NCBI GenBank assembly: GCA_029168955.1
Contig: JAPDOI010000117.1
Coordinates: 744,001-808,000, forward strand
Origin: Aplectana chamaeleonis
Lineage: Eukaryota > Nematoda > Chromadorea > Rhabditida > Cosmocercidae
Direction: 5' to 3'
DNA length: 64,000 nt
Shown here: positions 1 through 12,379 of the stretch, piece by piece
Layout: the number at the start of each line of letters is the position of its first letter
How positions within the stretch are numbered: the stretch's first letter is position 1
Program-made: the position numbers and the translations under genes
The notes under the pieces: model-generated
Told to the model about the DNA's origin: nothing
Seen by the model: only the letters and a program-made list of their open reading frames with translations
Database searches by the model: none

Positions 1-18
1 TAAAGTATCATCGGCAAG

Positions 19-165
19 AATCCTGAAGAGACCTCGCGTTCACTGTTGAAGGTTGGCGCAAACTTGGTGCATCTGTGTTATAGCATATGTCACCGAGTTT
101 GCGCCCCCAAGCTCCAATAGTGGACGGCAACTTCCAACAGTGAAGGCGAAGTCTCTTCACGATCC
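19..165. repeat. small foldback, GAAGAGACCTCGCGTTC family
   Basis: Arms GAAGAGAC..CGTTCACTGTTG and CAACAGTGAAGGC..GTCTCTTC flank a loop containing GGCGCAAACTTGGTGCA and its inverted partner. A second copy lies at 39366-39495. Confidence 0.6.
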
Positions 166-237
166 ATGCCGACGTTATAGCGAGTTTTTTATCTTATACG
201 AACGTGTACTTTAATTTTTCAGACCTCTTTTTTAGGT

Positions 238-442
238 GTACTAGCGTTCTCGGAGCCCAATTCCGGTCCGCATTTGCGGACTACGGCTGTTGCATCATGC
301 GACACGTGATTGATAGTCGTGCTGGGAGAAAGGTGCATCATGGCTGGACCAAGTGATCCCAGCACAATAATCACGTGTCGCATGATGTCACAGCCATGGT
401 CCGCAACTGCGAACCGGAATTCGGTCCAGAGAACGACAGTAC
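238..442. repeat. foldback element, GTACTGTCGTTCTCGGAG family
   Basis: Inverted ends GTACTAGCGTTCTCGG and CCAGAGAACGACAGTAC flank long internal arms containing CCGGTCCGCA and GCATCATGCGACACGTGAT. A second copy at 28497-29238 is interrupted by a TTAA MITE. Confidence 0.6.
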
Positions 443-998
443 TTCTTATAGAGGTGTACTCGACACAGAGGACGTACTTCCTTTTTTATCCTTGTAGAAT
501 ATAACATAGTAAATTATAGGACAACATAACACTGCATAACATAGCAAAGCATCACATGAGATGACACTACAAACCGGCTAAGCAGCATGTTGAGCGCGCT
601 GTGTAGCAAGTTATTCACAAGCTGACTCTGGGATAAAACTCCTCGCCCGGGCTGCGATTCATGGGAGATAGCCATGTTTTAGCTAATCGATCAGCCAACG
701 TGGTTACCGTTTCGTGAATCGCAGTCCAGATTTTGTCAAGGATGTTGGGTGGCGCTACCATAAAGAGCTCAGTGGTCTAGGTGACATATCATAACTTCTG
801 TTCTGAACGGGATCGATACTACAATTCTTTCTTGCAGCCACAGATCGCATGTCAAAAAATTTCCATAGTTTGGACAAGCTTAATAATACATGTTGGCTGG
901 GGCGTTTCAGCTCCGTTTAGTTTTTCGACTTTTTTGGAATACCCTGAGACATTTAGGGGACATGGAAGATGGGCTATCAATGCTGTGTCCCACACATA
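443..998. other. no gene seen
   Basis: AT-leaning sequence before the mariner 1 end, with only short ORFs and no splice-supported exon or recognisable repeat. Confidence 0.4.
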
Positions 999-1797
999 CC
1001 AGGTTGTTCAATAAGTTTTGTAGTTCGATAAGAAAAAAACAACTTTACGGTTCAAAATATACTTTATTATTCAGTATAATCTCCATGAACATTAATACAC
1101 TTGCTCCAACGATCCTCCAATCTGTGGATATTATCCCTGAAGTGAGAATCCGGAAGGTCTGCAAAATACGCTTCAACAGCCGGTATGACCTCTTCATTTG
1201 ATGAAAAACGCTTGCCATGCATACATTTTTTTAATTCTGGAAACAAATGGAAGTCGCTGGGGGCCATATCTGATGAATACGGTAGATGCTAAAACAATCC
1301 GAACTTTAATTCATGGATTTTAGCCATTGTAAGAATGCTCTTGTGACACGGTGCATTGTCCTGATCAAAAAGGGTTTTTTTCTTCTGTTAACCGGGTACT
1401 TTTTCACGGATTTTTTCCTTCAACTGGTCCGAAAGGTTGCAATAATATTCAGAATTAATTGTTTTACCAGTTTGCAAGTGATCCACAAACAAAATTCCTT
1501 TCGCATCCCAAAAAACTGATGCCATAACATTCTTTGCCGATTTCCGGACACGAACTCGTTTCGAAGCCGAACAACCAGGTTCACACCACTCTTTAGCCTC
1601 TTGTTTTGATTGAGGATCATGATAATAGACCCAAGTCTCATCCATAGTGATGAATTGACGCACAAAATCCACTTTATCCTTTTGAAACGCTCCAAATGTT
1701 GCTGGAAAAGTAGCATTCGAATGTGTTTTTGTTCCATTGTTAGCGAATGCTGCACCCATTGTGCACACAGCTTTCTAAAACCCAGAATTTCTTTTAA

Positions 1798-2943
1798 AAG
1801 CATCTAACGCACAGAAAACCGTTTATTATGTTTTTTTTTTCAAGCTTTTGTGTAGCTTGGCCTCTCTAGTGAACGAAAATGTCGAAGGGGCTCATGAAAA
1901 ACCTTCATTCGCAAAGAAAAGTCAATCGGAACACATTGTAAATACGAGTTTGAATTTCACGCCAAAATCCTTTTTGAAGTTTTTCTGCTTTGGAGGCCTC
2001 GTCACTGTCATTTTCGAAGTTTTTCTGCATGTGGAGTTCGTGCCGTAACTATTTTTCATGTTGTCTTACCTCAGATATTCGTGGGGAAGTTCCCGAGAGC
2101 GACAGCAGAACTTCCCTCGAGACAACTGGGGAACTTCCCCCGCATTGGGGGGAGGCGAAGGGGACGTCTCGACAGCAGAGTAATAGAGGAAGTTCCCACA
2201 GCAGGAGTTCTCTTGTTCTCCCGACTGCAGGTCTTCCCGCGACCTTTCGACTGCAGATCTTCCCATTGTTCAATGATTGATCAAAATCAGGTTGCTAGAA
2301 CTCGCTGTTTTCGACAGTCTCCTGTTCCTGAAAAACTGCGATCGGTCCAAAAATATTCACCTCTGACCAAAGCTTATTGAGAAGCTTATTAGCTCCTCTG
2401 AAATCCAGACAGAGATGCCTTAGTAGTCCTTGGATGACAGATCTATCCCCTCAACTTGCGAAGTGCGAGACCACCCCGCGACTAGCCCGTCTGCATCATC
2501 GTACACGCTGCGGTTTTGTTTTCGCGTTCATCATGTTCGGGGGGAGGCCATGGGAACAACCGTGAAGCGAACTTCCCTTGTTCTCCCCCCGAGTTGACTG
2601 TTTCGAACGCCTTATCGTTGTGTATAATTCGAGGGGAGAGGGGCGAGACGTCCCCCTCCGGGGGGACGTCTCGCTCCTCTTCCCTCGACCGAGTGATAAC
2701 GACCGAATCAGGTCCATTGTCCTCGGGAACTTCCGCACAAATTTCTGAGACGGTCGCACCAACATTCTAGGAAAAAATGCTAGATGACTGGTGAGAATTG
2801 GTGGCGGATCTTCATCTTTGACGCCTTCCAACCTCATTGCCCAACGTTTTTGACGCGCCAAAGTTGACCAGTGTGGTCTACCGGGCTCAATCATGAAATT
2901 GAGCCTGAAAAATGAAAATTGATTTCCAGCGCGAGCGATGCCT
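1798..2943. mobile_element. TTAA-flanked nonautonomous element, AGGCATCG family, inserted in mariner 1
   Basis: Flanked by TTAA at 1794-1797 and 2944-2947. Termini are inverted repeats: AAGCATCTAACGC on the left and AGCGCGAGCGATGCCT on the right. The insertion splits the mariner codons between SVSHIL and KEILGF. It carries a further element at 2070-2749. A second copy with the same ends lies at 28630-29162. TTAA duplications are typical of piggyBac-type elements, but no transposase is present and the ends do not start CCC. Confidence 0.7.
2070..2749. mobile_element. 680-bp element with CTCAGA-type TIR, nested third level
   Basis: Imperfect inverted ends of about 28 bp begin CTCAGATATTCGTG and end CACAAATTTCTGAG, both running into GGAAGTTCCC palindromes. 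The interior repeats the motifs GGGGAAGTTCCC and GACGTCTCG many times in both orientations. It sits inside the TTAA element at 1798-2943. The CTCAG start is shared with the R and S elements. No TSD is clear. Confidence 0.5.
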
Positions 2944-3479
2944 TTAATATATGGCTCACACTGCCTAATGAGGTGTCTAGAGCCTCTACTGAACCTCTCT
3001 CAGTCAATCGACGATCTTCCAAAACCATATCCTTTATTTTCGTTATGATTTCCGGTGTTGATGCGCTTTTTGGACGTCCTTCACGTGGATCGTCTTCAAT
3101 GCTAGTACGACCACGTTAAAATTCATCAACCCATCTTTCTACTGTTATAATTGTAGGTGAACAACCATTATACACTTTTAACAGTCGTTCGTGAATTTCT
3201 TTTTGAGTTTCACGTTCCAAAAATAAGAATTTTATCACTGCACGATATTCAATTTTTCCATTGCTGTGACACGGCGACGCTAAATGGCTTGTAAACAAAG
3301 AATAAATTTACAGATTGAAATGAAACTTCACATACGTTCATATGAAGAGTGTACAGTTCGGTCGGTTGGCGAGTGCACATTGCCGCCGGTGGGCGCCGGC
3401 GACCGCCGGGCGCCGGCGGTGGCCGGCGGTTTCGAGCGTCTTTTTTGTAAATACCGTTTCCGGCGAAAAGTTGATACTC

Positions 3480-3960
3480 TTACCAAAATAAGAATTCACT
3501 GTTTATTCTCATGATCATTAACACTAATTGATAAGAGAAGATAAGTTTCAAAAACAAAACTTCAAGTGTCTTTTTTCCAGATTCTTCATTTTCATCATAC
3601 TTTGGCCAGCAAAAAACCTTTTCATATGTAATTGTTTCTGATTTTTCATCACTATATGAATGTAGATTCAAGGTACTGCTACGTGCCTTCATTAGAGGAC
3701 ACTTAACGAAGAAGTCAGTGAGATATTATACATCGAATAGCGGTTCCTACGGGATTTGACTTTTCAGCAAAGACTTATGCTATCATATTCCAAGAAAGGA
3801 ACGACATTCGAGTGTTACTTGTGCTAATATCAGTTTCAGGTTTTCCCAACAATTTTTCAGAGTGGGAAGTTCTATCGTCTTGAAAAAAATTACGAATTCG
3901 AAAAGTTGCGTGGTGATGTGCCATTTTCATCCTCCTAGAAAGTAAGAAATCGATTTTCAA
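3480..3960 (-). other. short conserved ORFs pointing toward the left tip
   Basis: Two small minus-strand ORFs lie here. One, at 3930-3775, starts MKMAHHHATFRIRNFF and ends SFLSWNMIA, and follows a splice-acceptor-like CTTTCTAG. The other, at 3692-3480, starts MKARSSTLNLHSYSDEK. The first recurs with one residue change in the other arm (10748-10903). The second carries a stop in the other arm. No domain was recognised and expression is unproven; conservation may simply reflect arm identity. Confidence 0.25.
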
Positions 3961-5221
3961 CGTAAGCGAACTCTACATAAATAGAGTCCAGTTGGATATT
4001 TGCTCATTTTCGAGTCTTTAACCGAGAGCATGATTACGCCCAAGTCGCTGGCACTGTTTGCCACCAAAGGCAACACTGGCCGCAGACACTTTTGCGCCCC
4101 GATGTTGAGACGATTTACCCAATTACTAGAACTTGTATGTATCCAGCTAAAATGATTTCTCCTCCTAGCATCAATTTAAAGTGGTAGGCAGCATCGGGTT
4201 TCCAAAATTTTAAAGATGATTTTTAAGAAGTTTTAGACCCGACGAGGTCCCATTTTCTGTCCCATGTTATGTGAGAAATTCGAAAAAAGCATTAGCAGCT
4301 GTAACAGAAATAGAAATCTCTTGGGCCATTCACTCATTTCTGAGTTTTTAGATGAGGTTATCATAGAACCAGGGTGGAGCTCTACCCGACGAAAGGCAAC
4401 CCCTGCCGTCGACATTTTGCATCTCCTGTGTTGGTGCAATTTTCTCGATAACTAGAACCCACTCATTCTAACAGTGAGCAACAATATTTTCGGAACACCC
4501 AACCTCAGGGTACAAAAAGACATTTGGAAGTTATATCGCAATTTTCAAAAATTTAAAAATTTAGTTTTTCGGCAGATTTTCTCGAAATAGTGTCCTATTT
4601 CTTCTCTTTCTAGGAAAGCTGTGAAAACCAGCTAACATTGACTGTGCAGAGGACGTTTCGTAGACAGGTATTCCAATTTTTTGGAATAGATGAAGAGCTT
4701 TTCGTTTGTTTTATGTTAGTCAAAACATGACTCTTCGGCCAAAAACAACATTCTTGTTACTTCTCCTATCTCCAGTCGGGCTCATATGGGAAATAGAATC
4801 GAGAAATAGTCGCCAATTTAGTATTCACCCATACATCGACACTTTAAACGGGAAAGGGATTAAATACGGTGGGTTAGGAATTTGAGCATTTTTGGGCTCA
4901 AGAGAAATTGAGAGCGCCCGATGAGGCGCTCTGGGGTGGGCGGAGCAAGTGGGGCGGGCCTGGTCCCACCCCTCGTCGCGGACGAGATTGTCTCTAGACT
5001 GGCTCCTTCTCCTTTGTAATTTCCACGTTATTCAGCAGTATTCCATTAAACTCCAAAGTACTAGACGCTGCTCAACAGATCTGTTTCCTTCCCATGACTG
5101 TCCTGTAGAAGAAACACTCATACCAAATGCATTGATTTGCTAACTCATGAAGGTTTGCATGTTTACATGTTAACATGGAACTTTTCTTGACTCGCAATTT
5201 GATGCTGTACATTACTCATTT

Positions 5222-5258
5222 TTCCGCAGGAGTGATTCGATGAAAAGGTGAGTCTCTT
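5222..5258 (+). other. possible 18-nt micro-exon with strong splice sites, in the left arm
   Basis: TTTTTCCGCAG, then GAGTGATTCGATGAAAAG, then GTGAGTCTC forms an acceptor, an 18-base exon and a donor. The same bases occur inverted in the right arm (about 9432-9470). No flanking exons could be joined, so this is only a signal-level observation. Confidence 0.2.
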
Positions 5259-6963
5259 TCTCTTATTTCTTTCTCTCTCCATTCTTTTGAAACACACCAG
5301 TGATTTAGAATTCGTGTATAACTTCATTCGCGCAATGTTAAAATCGTCTAATGTTGTTTAACACTCTGAACCTTTTCATTTTCCGTTGCGCGGCCTAACA
5401 ATTGTTCATAAATCTAGAAAGTTCATCATCAATATTATAATTTTAATTTGAAAATTTACGAAGAGCTCAAAAATAACATCTGAGAAATACGGAAACCTTC
5501 CCTATTGTTTACCTAGATTTTACACACATTCGAGTCTTCCTCGAAACAAAATATTAATTAGTAATATCTTCGGTTTACATGGTTTTCACGCCCTCAAGCG
5601 GAGAAATTTTTTTTAAATATTAGTGTTGATACATATCATCAGGATATTTTCTCCATAGCTTGACCCAATTTTATATTTTTCTATTTATCCAACTACATAG
5701 CAAGCCATACTGAGAAAATTGTGGAGCCTCTTGACAACTTTTCATTCTTCGAGTAGCATAACTGAAACTTTAAAAAAATCATACATATGTCTTATTTTGC
5801 TAATGCCTCTCCAATGAATTTTCTAGAACATTCGAGTGTTTTCTAGAACATTCTTCATTAGCATTTTATTCACCAATTTTTAAAAAATCAGGCGGTGTTC
5901 AAAAACTCAGGTAAGCGTAGGTTTTGTTAGACCGTAACGTTTCTATAGATTTACACATATAATTCGTGTGAAGAAATTTAGTGAGTGTTAATAAAGAATA
6001 TGAGAACTTGGATCTGTTTTCTAAGCCCTCTCTTGTTCGGATCAATTCCTAACCTGTCTGAAAAAACTGTTATAGAAACTGTCTCTGATTTACAAAATCA
6101 GATTTTCAAGCAAAATCGTAGAGGAACATTCATATAAAACTGAAAAAAAGGAGTTCGTGTAAAATTTTTCGCCCCATATTTCTTCCAAACTTTTCAAAAT
6201 AGATTTTCGCTATGTTTCATTTATAAATGCTTATGAATGCATCTAATTATCAGGAAAATGTAATCGACTTTTTTTGAAAACTGTTTTTACCTTATTTAAT
6301 TTATTTTTCATTTGCATTTATTTTCGCATTGAAAAATGATTTTCTTAAATTGGCAGAAACCCTAAAAATGAAGAAGAAGAACAACGTTCTGGTTGATTTC
6401 ACCAATTTTTACCTTTATTTCAGTTTTTTTTTAGATAATGAAGCGCGCTTTGGTTTCTTCAAAACATGCAGTCTTAATATGGACTGAATTTCCTTATATT
6501 CTAAAGTCGAATCTTTTTTTTTGTAGTCATTCAGCTAGGGCAGACATGCCTATTTTGATTTGTATTCTCAGCCTTTGCATTCAGCCTAATAAAGTTGGCT
6601 CATATCGGTCGATATCTCCATCATTGGATGGCTCGTAGCCTCAGCATATCCATTGGACACAACACATCTCAAGACAAGTAACCCAGGATCGTAAACATGT
6701 CCCAATGGCAATTTGCAATGGAAGTGTGGGTAGTAAGGTCATCCACCACGGACATCAACGAGAATTTAATAGATTGAATACTAAGGCTGAGAACAAGATT
6801 TGGAATTGAAAAAATAAACTGTTTTCCTAATCGAACGACAAAAAACAGGCAAAGGAGGAAAAGGGGTGTTTTTCCAGAAGGAAAAGCGATTGTTTGAGAG
6901 ATCAAAGAAAAAACAAATCATAAAAATTCACATCATCATCACAAAAATTCAAGAACTTCGTTG

Positions 6964-7730
6964 CTTTTCTTTTTAAACATTCTCAGAGAAATCCTGTTTT
7001 GTAATCCGAATGAGAAAATGTTTTTTCGAATGTTTTTTTTTTCGAACGGTCCTCGTTAAGTTAATTTCCCCGAATCAGTCTCTTGCTTTCTTTCGAGCGA
7101 ATGTAATACAGTGAATGTATGTCCTGAAATTAGTCATGAAAATGCAAAGAGAAAAAAATCAAACTGAAAATTTATTCAACTTGAAAATCAGTATGGAAAA
7201 GCGTTTACGTCCATCCGATCGCTTTTTCAAACTAATAAATATTATTTTGCTGGTTCTGTATTCTGCCTTCAATTTAATAAACTGATATCTATTTATATTT
7301 ATAATGCTCTGAAAATCGATTTCGCTTTGATTTTGAGGTTTCTGTTGAGTTGACAAGAAAAAAAAGAGTCGTGCATACTTCATTCAGGAATGATTGCTTA
7401 GATGGAAGCGCTATTCCTTCCCGAAACAATTTCGGAAAATCAAAAATAACATTTCAAATTCAAAAAAAAATATTATGTTACCTTCCAGATAAAATTAGCT
7501 TTCTTTGCTGCAGGATTTTTTTGGAGGATCAGATCACAAACTCTTTTAGAAAAAGACAAATTTTGAGCTGAAGTTTAAAAAAAACAAGAACTTTTTATTT
7601 ATAAAAAAATCTATTGTTTCGATTGAAATTGCAGCTTTATTGTTCAATACATCCCATAACCAGATAGGATTTTTTTTTCTTCTAGCCTGGAAAATTCAAA
7701 AAAATCAGAAAAAAGACAGAAACTTTTCAG
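6964..7730. other. unique AT-rich spacer of the giant inverted repeat
   Basis: This is the only part of the 8-kb element without a counterpart on the other side. Its ORFs are short and of low complexity. No recognisable gene, RNA or repeat was seen. Confidence 0.5.
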
Positions 7731-10700
7731 ACACGAAATTCTTGAATTTTTGTAATGTTTATGAGAAATTTTATGATTTTTTTATTCTTTGATCTCCCAA
7801 ACAATATCTTTTCCTTCTGGAAAAACACCCCTTCTCCTCCTTCGTCTGTTTTTTGTCGTTCGCTGAGGAAAACAGTGTATTTTTTAATTCCAGATCTTGT
7901 TCTCAGCCTTAGTATTCAATCTATTAAATTCTCGTTGATGTCCGCGGTGGATGAACTTACTACCCACACTTCCATTGCAAATTGCCATTGGGAAATGTTT
8001 ACGATCCTGGGTTACTTGTCTTGAGATGTGTTGTGTCCAATGGATATGCTGAGGCTACGAGCCATCCAATGATGGAGATATCGACCGATATGAGCCAACT
8101 TTATAAGGCTGAATGCAAAGGCTGAGAATACAAATCAAAATAGGCATGTCTGCCCTAGCTGAATGACTACAAAAAAAAGATTCGACTTTAGAATATAAAG
8201 AAATTCAGTCCATATTAAGACTGCATGTTTTGAAGAAACCAAAGCGCGCTTCATTATTAAAAAAAAACTGAAATAAGGGTAAAAATTGGTGAAATCAACC
8301 AGAACGTTGTTCTTCTTCTTTATTTTTAGGGTTTCTGCCAATTTAAGAATATCATTTTTCAATGCGAAAATAAATGCAAATGAAAAATAAATTAAATAAG
8401 GTAAAAACAGTTTTCAAAAAAAGTCGATTACATTTTCCTGATAATTAGATGCATTCATAAGCATTTATAAATGAAACATAGCGAAAATCTATTTTGAAAA
8501 GTTTGGAAGAAATATGGGGCGAAAAATTTTACACGAACTCCTTTTTTTCAGTTTTATATGAATGTTCCTCTACGATTTTGCTTGAAAATCTGATTTTGTA
8601 AATCAGAGACAGTTTCTATAACAGTTTTTTCAGACAGGTTAGGGATTGATCCGATCAAGAGAGGGCTTAGAAAACAGATCCGAGTTCTCATATTCTTTAT
8701 TAACACTCACTAAATTTCTTCACACGAATTATATGTGTAAATCTATAGAAACGTTACGGTCTAACAAAACTAACGCTTACCTGAGTTTTTGAACACAGCC
8801 TGATTTTTTAAAAATTGGTGAATAAAATGCTAATGAAGAATGTTCTAGAAAACACTCGAATGTTCTAGAAAATTCATTGGAGAGGCATTAGCAAAATAAG
8901 ACATATGTATGATTTTTTTAAAGTTTCAGTTATGCTACTCGAAGAATGAAAAGTTGTCAAGAGGCTCCACAATTTTCTCAGTATGGCATGCTATGTAGTT
9001 GGATAAATAGAAAAATATAAAATTGGGTCAAGCTATGGAGAAAATATCCGGATGATATGTATCAACACTAATATTTAAAAAAAATTTCTCCGCTTGAGGG
9101 CGTGAAAACCATGTAAACCGAAGATATTACAAATTAATATTTTGTTTCGAGGAAGACTCGAATGTGTGTAAAATCTAGGTAATCAATAGGGAAGGTTTCC
9201 GTATTTCTCAGATGTTATTTTTGAGCTCTTCGTAAATTTTCAAATTAAAATTATAATATTGATAATGAACTTTCTAGATTTATGAACAATTGTTAGGCCG
9301 CGCAACGGAAAATGAAAAGGTTCAGAGTGTTAAACAACATTAGACGATTTTAACATTGCGCGAATAAAGTTATACACGAATTCTAAATCACTGGTGTGTT
9401 TCAAAAGAATGGAGAGAGAAAGAAATTAGAGAAAGAGACTCACCTTTTCATCGAATCACTCCTGCGGAAAAATGAGTAATGTATAGCATCAAATTGCGAG
9501 TCAAGAAAAGTTCCATGTTAACATGTAAACATGCAAACCTTCATGAGTTAGCAAATCAGTGCATTTGGTATGAGTGTTTCTTCTACAGGACAGTCATGGG
9601 AAGGAAACAGATCTGTTGAGCAGCGTCTAGTACTTTGGAGTTTAGTGGAATACTGCTGAATAACGTGGAAATTACAAAGGAGAAGGAGCCAGCCTAGAGA
9701 CAATCTCGTCCGCGACGAGGGGTGGGGCCGGGCCCGCCCCACTTGCTCCGCCCACCCCCGAGCGCCTCATCGGGCGCTCTCAATTTCTCTTGAGCCCAAA
9801 AATGCTCAAATTCCTAACCCACCGTATTTAATCCCTTTCCCGTTTAAAGTGTCGATGTATGGGTGAATACTAAATTGGCGACTATTTCTCGATTCTATTT
9901 CCCATATGAGCCCGACTGGAGATAGGAGAAGTAACAAGAATGTTGTTTTTGGCCGAAGAGTCATGTTTTGACTAACATAAAACAAACGAAAAGCTCTTAA
10001 TCTCTTCCAAAAATTGGAATATCTGTCTACGAAACGTCCTCTGCACAGTCAATGTTAGCTGGTTTTCACAGCTTTCCTAGAAAGGGAAGAAATAGGACGC
10101 TATTTCGAGAAAATCTGCCGAAAAATTCAAAATTTTTAATTTTTTGAAAATTGCGATATAACTTCCAAATGTCTTTTTGTACTCTGAGGTTGGGTGTTCC
10201 GAAAATATTGTTGCTCACTGTTAGAATGAGTGGGTTCTAGTTATCGAGAAAATTGTACCAACACAGGAGATGCAAAATGTCGACGGCAGGGGTTGCCTTT
10301 CGTCGGGTAGAGCTCGATAACCTCATCTAAAAACTCGGAAATGAGTGAATGGCCCAAGAGATTTCTATTTCTGTTACAGCTGCTAATGCTTTTTTCGAAT
10401 TTCTCACATAACATGGGACAGAAAATGGGACCTCGTCGGGTCTAAAACTTCTTAAAAATCATCTTTAAAATTTTGGAAACCCGATGCTGCCTACCACTTT
10501 AAATTGATGCTAGGAGGAGAAATCATTTTAGCTGGATACATACAAGTTCTAGTAATTGGGTAAATCGTCTCAACATCGGGGCGCAAAAGTGTCTGCGGCC
10601 AGTGTTGCCTTTGGTGACAAACAGTGCCAGCGACTTGGGCGTAATCATGCTCTCGGTTAAAGACTCGAAAATGAGCAAATATCCAACTGGACTCTATTTA

Positions 10701-10747
10701 TGTAAAGTTTGCTTACGTTGAAAATCGATTTCTTACTTTCTAGGAGG

Positions 10748-10903
10748 ATGAAAATGGCACAACACCACGCAACTTTTCGAATTCGTAATTTTTTTCAAGA
10801 CGATAGAACTTCCCACTCTGAAAAATTGTTGGGAAAACCTGAAACTGATATTAGCACAAGTAACACTCGAATGTCGTTCCTTTCTTGGAATATGATAGCA
10901 TAA
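10748..10903 (+). other. right-arm copy of the MKMAQHHATFRIRNFF small ORF
   Basis: A 51-residue ORF begins just after TTACTTTCTAGGAGG and ends SFLSWNMIA then stop. It differs from the left-arm copy by His to Gln near the start. No domain was recognised. Confidence 0.25.
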
Positions 10904-11711
10904 GTCTTTGCTGAAAAGTCAAATCCCGTAGGAATCGCTATTCGATGTATAATATCTAACTGACTTCTTCGTTAAGTGTCCTCTAATGAAGGCACGTAGC
11001 AGTACCTTGAATCTACATTCATATAGTGATGAAAAATCAGAAACAATTACATAAGAAAAGATTTTTTGCCGGCCAAAGTCTGATGAAAATGAAGAATCTG
11101 GAAAAAAGACACTTGAAGTTTTGTTTTTGAAACTTATCTTCTCTTATCAATTAGTGTTAATGATCATGAAAATAAACAGTGAATTCTTATTTTGGTAAGA
11201 GTATCAACTTTTCGCCGGAAACGGTATTTGCAAAAAAGACGCTCGAAACCGCCGGCCACCGCCGGCGGCTGGCGGTCGCCGGCGCCCACCGGCGGCAATG
11301 TGCACTCGCCAACCGACCGAACTGTACAAACAAAACAAAAAAATTTGGGCTAGTACCAACGCCCTCTCTTATCGAACAACAGAACTTATTGTTCTTGTTA
11401 CAGAACAACAGAACAGAACAACCTGGTACAACAATCAAAACACGGTTTTATAAAAGCTCTCTGGAAATGTGCAATTAGCCCTAGTTAGGGATATTTTCAC
11501 TGAATGCATCCAATTTAAGGAGTGCAGCAAAGAAATTCAGGTAATCCACAACTGATTTAGATACGAGGCCTGTACTACCTACGTGATATTTAGGAACTCT
11601 ATTGGGCTATAGTACAACAATTAACTCGTCCCAGCTATATCAATGCCGCCTGTTTACGAGGAATGTTCGCGAAAGCCACGTATGCCCCATGGTCTGAGCG
11701 AATCAGGACAT

Positions 11712-11845
11712 CTTAACAACTTCTCAGGGACTTTTTTCGTCTGCTGACCAGGACCGTAGACTACGTTGTAAACGAGTCCAACAACTTAACAACTTTCCAG
11801 GGATTGTTTTCATCTTCTGAACAGAGGTGTAGACTACCTTGTGGA
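11712..11845. repeat. two-unit direct repeat of about 70 bp
   Basis: CTTAACAACTTCTCAGGGAC..TAGACTAC is followed by a diverged second unit, CTTAACAACTTTCCAGGGAT..TAGACTAC. No coding sense was seen. Confidence 0.5.
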
Positions 11846-12379
11846 TAAGTGTAGCACTCTTTCCAGACGCTTTGAGTTCATGAACTACAAAATTCGTTGT
11901 GGGAACCATATCATGTTTTTTGTTGTCCTTTGTGAAGCCACCTATAGGGCTGAACGGAGATGAAGGCACTCCACACACAGAGGGAGGAGTTGTCCCGTTT
12001 ACGCAGTCGGACGCAACACGCTACTCAATTTGAACGAAGTGGTCTCGAGTAGAATTAGAGCCGCGCAAGACGGGACAACTCCTCCTTTGGTGTGTAGAGA
12101 GCCCCTATCAGGGATGTGCGGCTAACGATTTTGGGATTTCGGCAAACGGCAATCGGCAAGAAAATCCCAAAAACGGCCGGCAATCGGCAAAAAACCTCAT
12201 CCCCTAGATTGGCCCAAAAGCTATTCACATGTGCTGCTCTACTTTTTTCCTTTCTTTCCAATATTTATGTCAACATCCTAATATTTCTAATTCAAGGGAA
12301 TAGTTTCATTTCAAGACATGAGATGGATAAAAACAAGATATAGAGGGACCTCATGGAAATCAAAAAAATCGCCGCTGTG

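Larger units (their letters stand above)
1067..3290 (-). pseudogene. mariner transposase, broken
   Basis: Three minus-strand pieces together resemble a cecropia-type mariner transposase. The first (about 3290-2948) carries the N-terminal helix-turn-helix part, including EYRAVIKFLFLE and the RPKSASTPEI region. The second (1793-1388) carries KEILGFRKL, the first catalytic Asp in ITMDETW, and NVMASVFWDAKGILFVDHLQ. The third (1267-1067) carries the last catalytic Asp in APSDFHLFPELKK and ends ..KCINVHGDYTE. The reading frame is broken between pieces by stops, frameshifts and the element at 1798-2943. The middle catalytic Asp region (about 1270-1390) is degraded across frames. In the intact family this enzyme cuts and pastes the element at TA dinucleotides; this copy cannot be active. 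Confidence 0.8.
3353..11326. mobile_element. 8-kb giant inverted repeat with Tc1-like TACAGT tips
   Basis: The left arm (about 3353-6963) reappears as its reverse complement in the right arm (about 7731-11326), so position x pairs with roughly 14680-x. The spacer is about 770 bp and AT-rich. Tips are CAGTTCGGTCGGTTGGCG and its complement, each next to TA; the joined empty site would read GAGTGTACAAAC within the mariner 5' region. Arms differ by scattered substitutions and small indels, for example a 15-base gap near 10312 relative to 4361-4377. Near each tip is a GC-rich GCCGGCGG block. No transposase was recognised. It may be a foldback element or a Tc1-like element that grew its arms. Confidence 0.75.
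999..11426 (-). mobile_element. mariner element 1 (cecropia-like), shattered by two insertions
   Basis: One end reads CCAGGTTGTTCAATAAG at 999 after a TA; the matching inverted end ...AACAACCTGG closes at 11426 before a TA (11427-11428). The transposase reads leftward on the minus strand in pieces: N-terminal part about 3290-2948, then 1793-1388, then the C-terminal part 1267-1067. A TTAA-type element (1798-2943) and an 8-kb inverted repeat (about 3353-11326) lie inside it. Removing both restores a continuous mariner layout of roughly 1.3 kb. The right TIR contains a roughly 25-bp internal duplication (11385-11418). Family: Tc1/mariner, D,D34D type. Confidence 0.8.

Noticed and set aside
4949..5143. 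64-codon ORF also present in the other arm (9548-9742)
   Set aside because: Shared only because the arms are copies; overlaps the GC hairpin region and shows no domain or splice-supported context.
6438..6905. Short ORFs of the left arm and their right-arm mirrors (7755-8362)
   Set aside because: Low-complexity Phe/Ile-rich frames without motifs.
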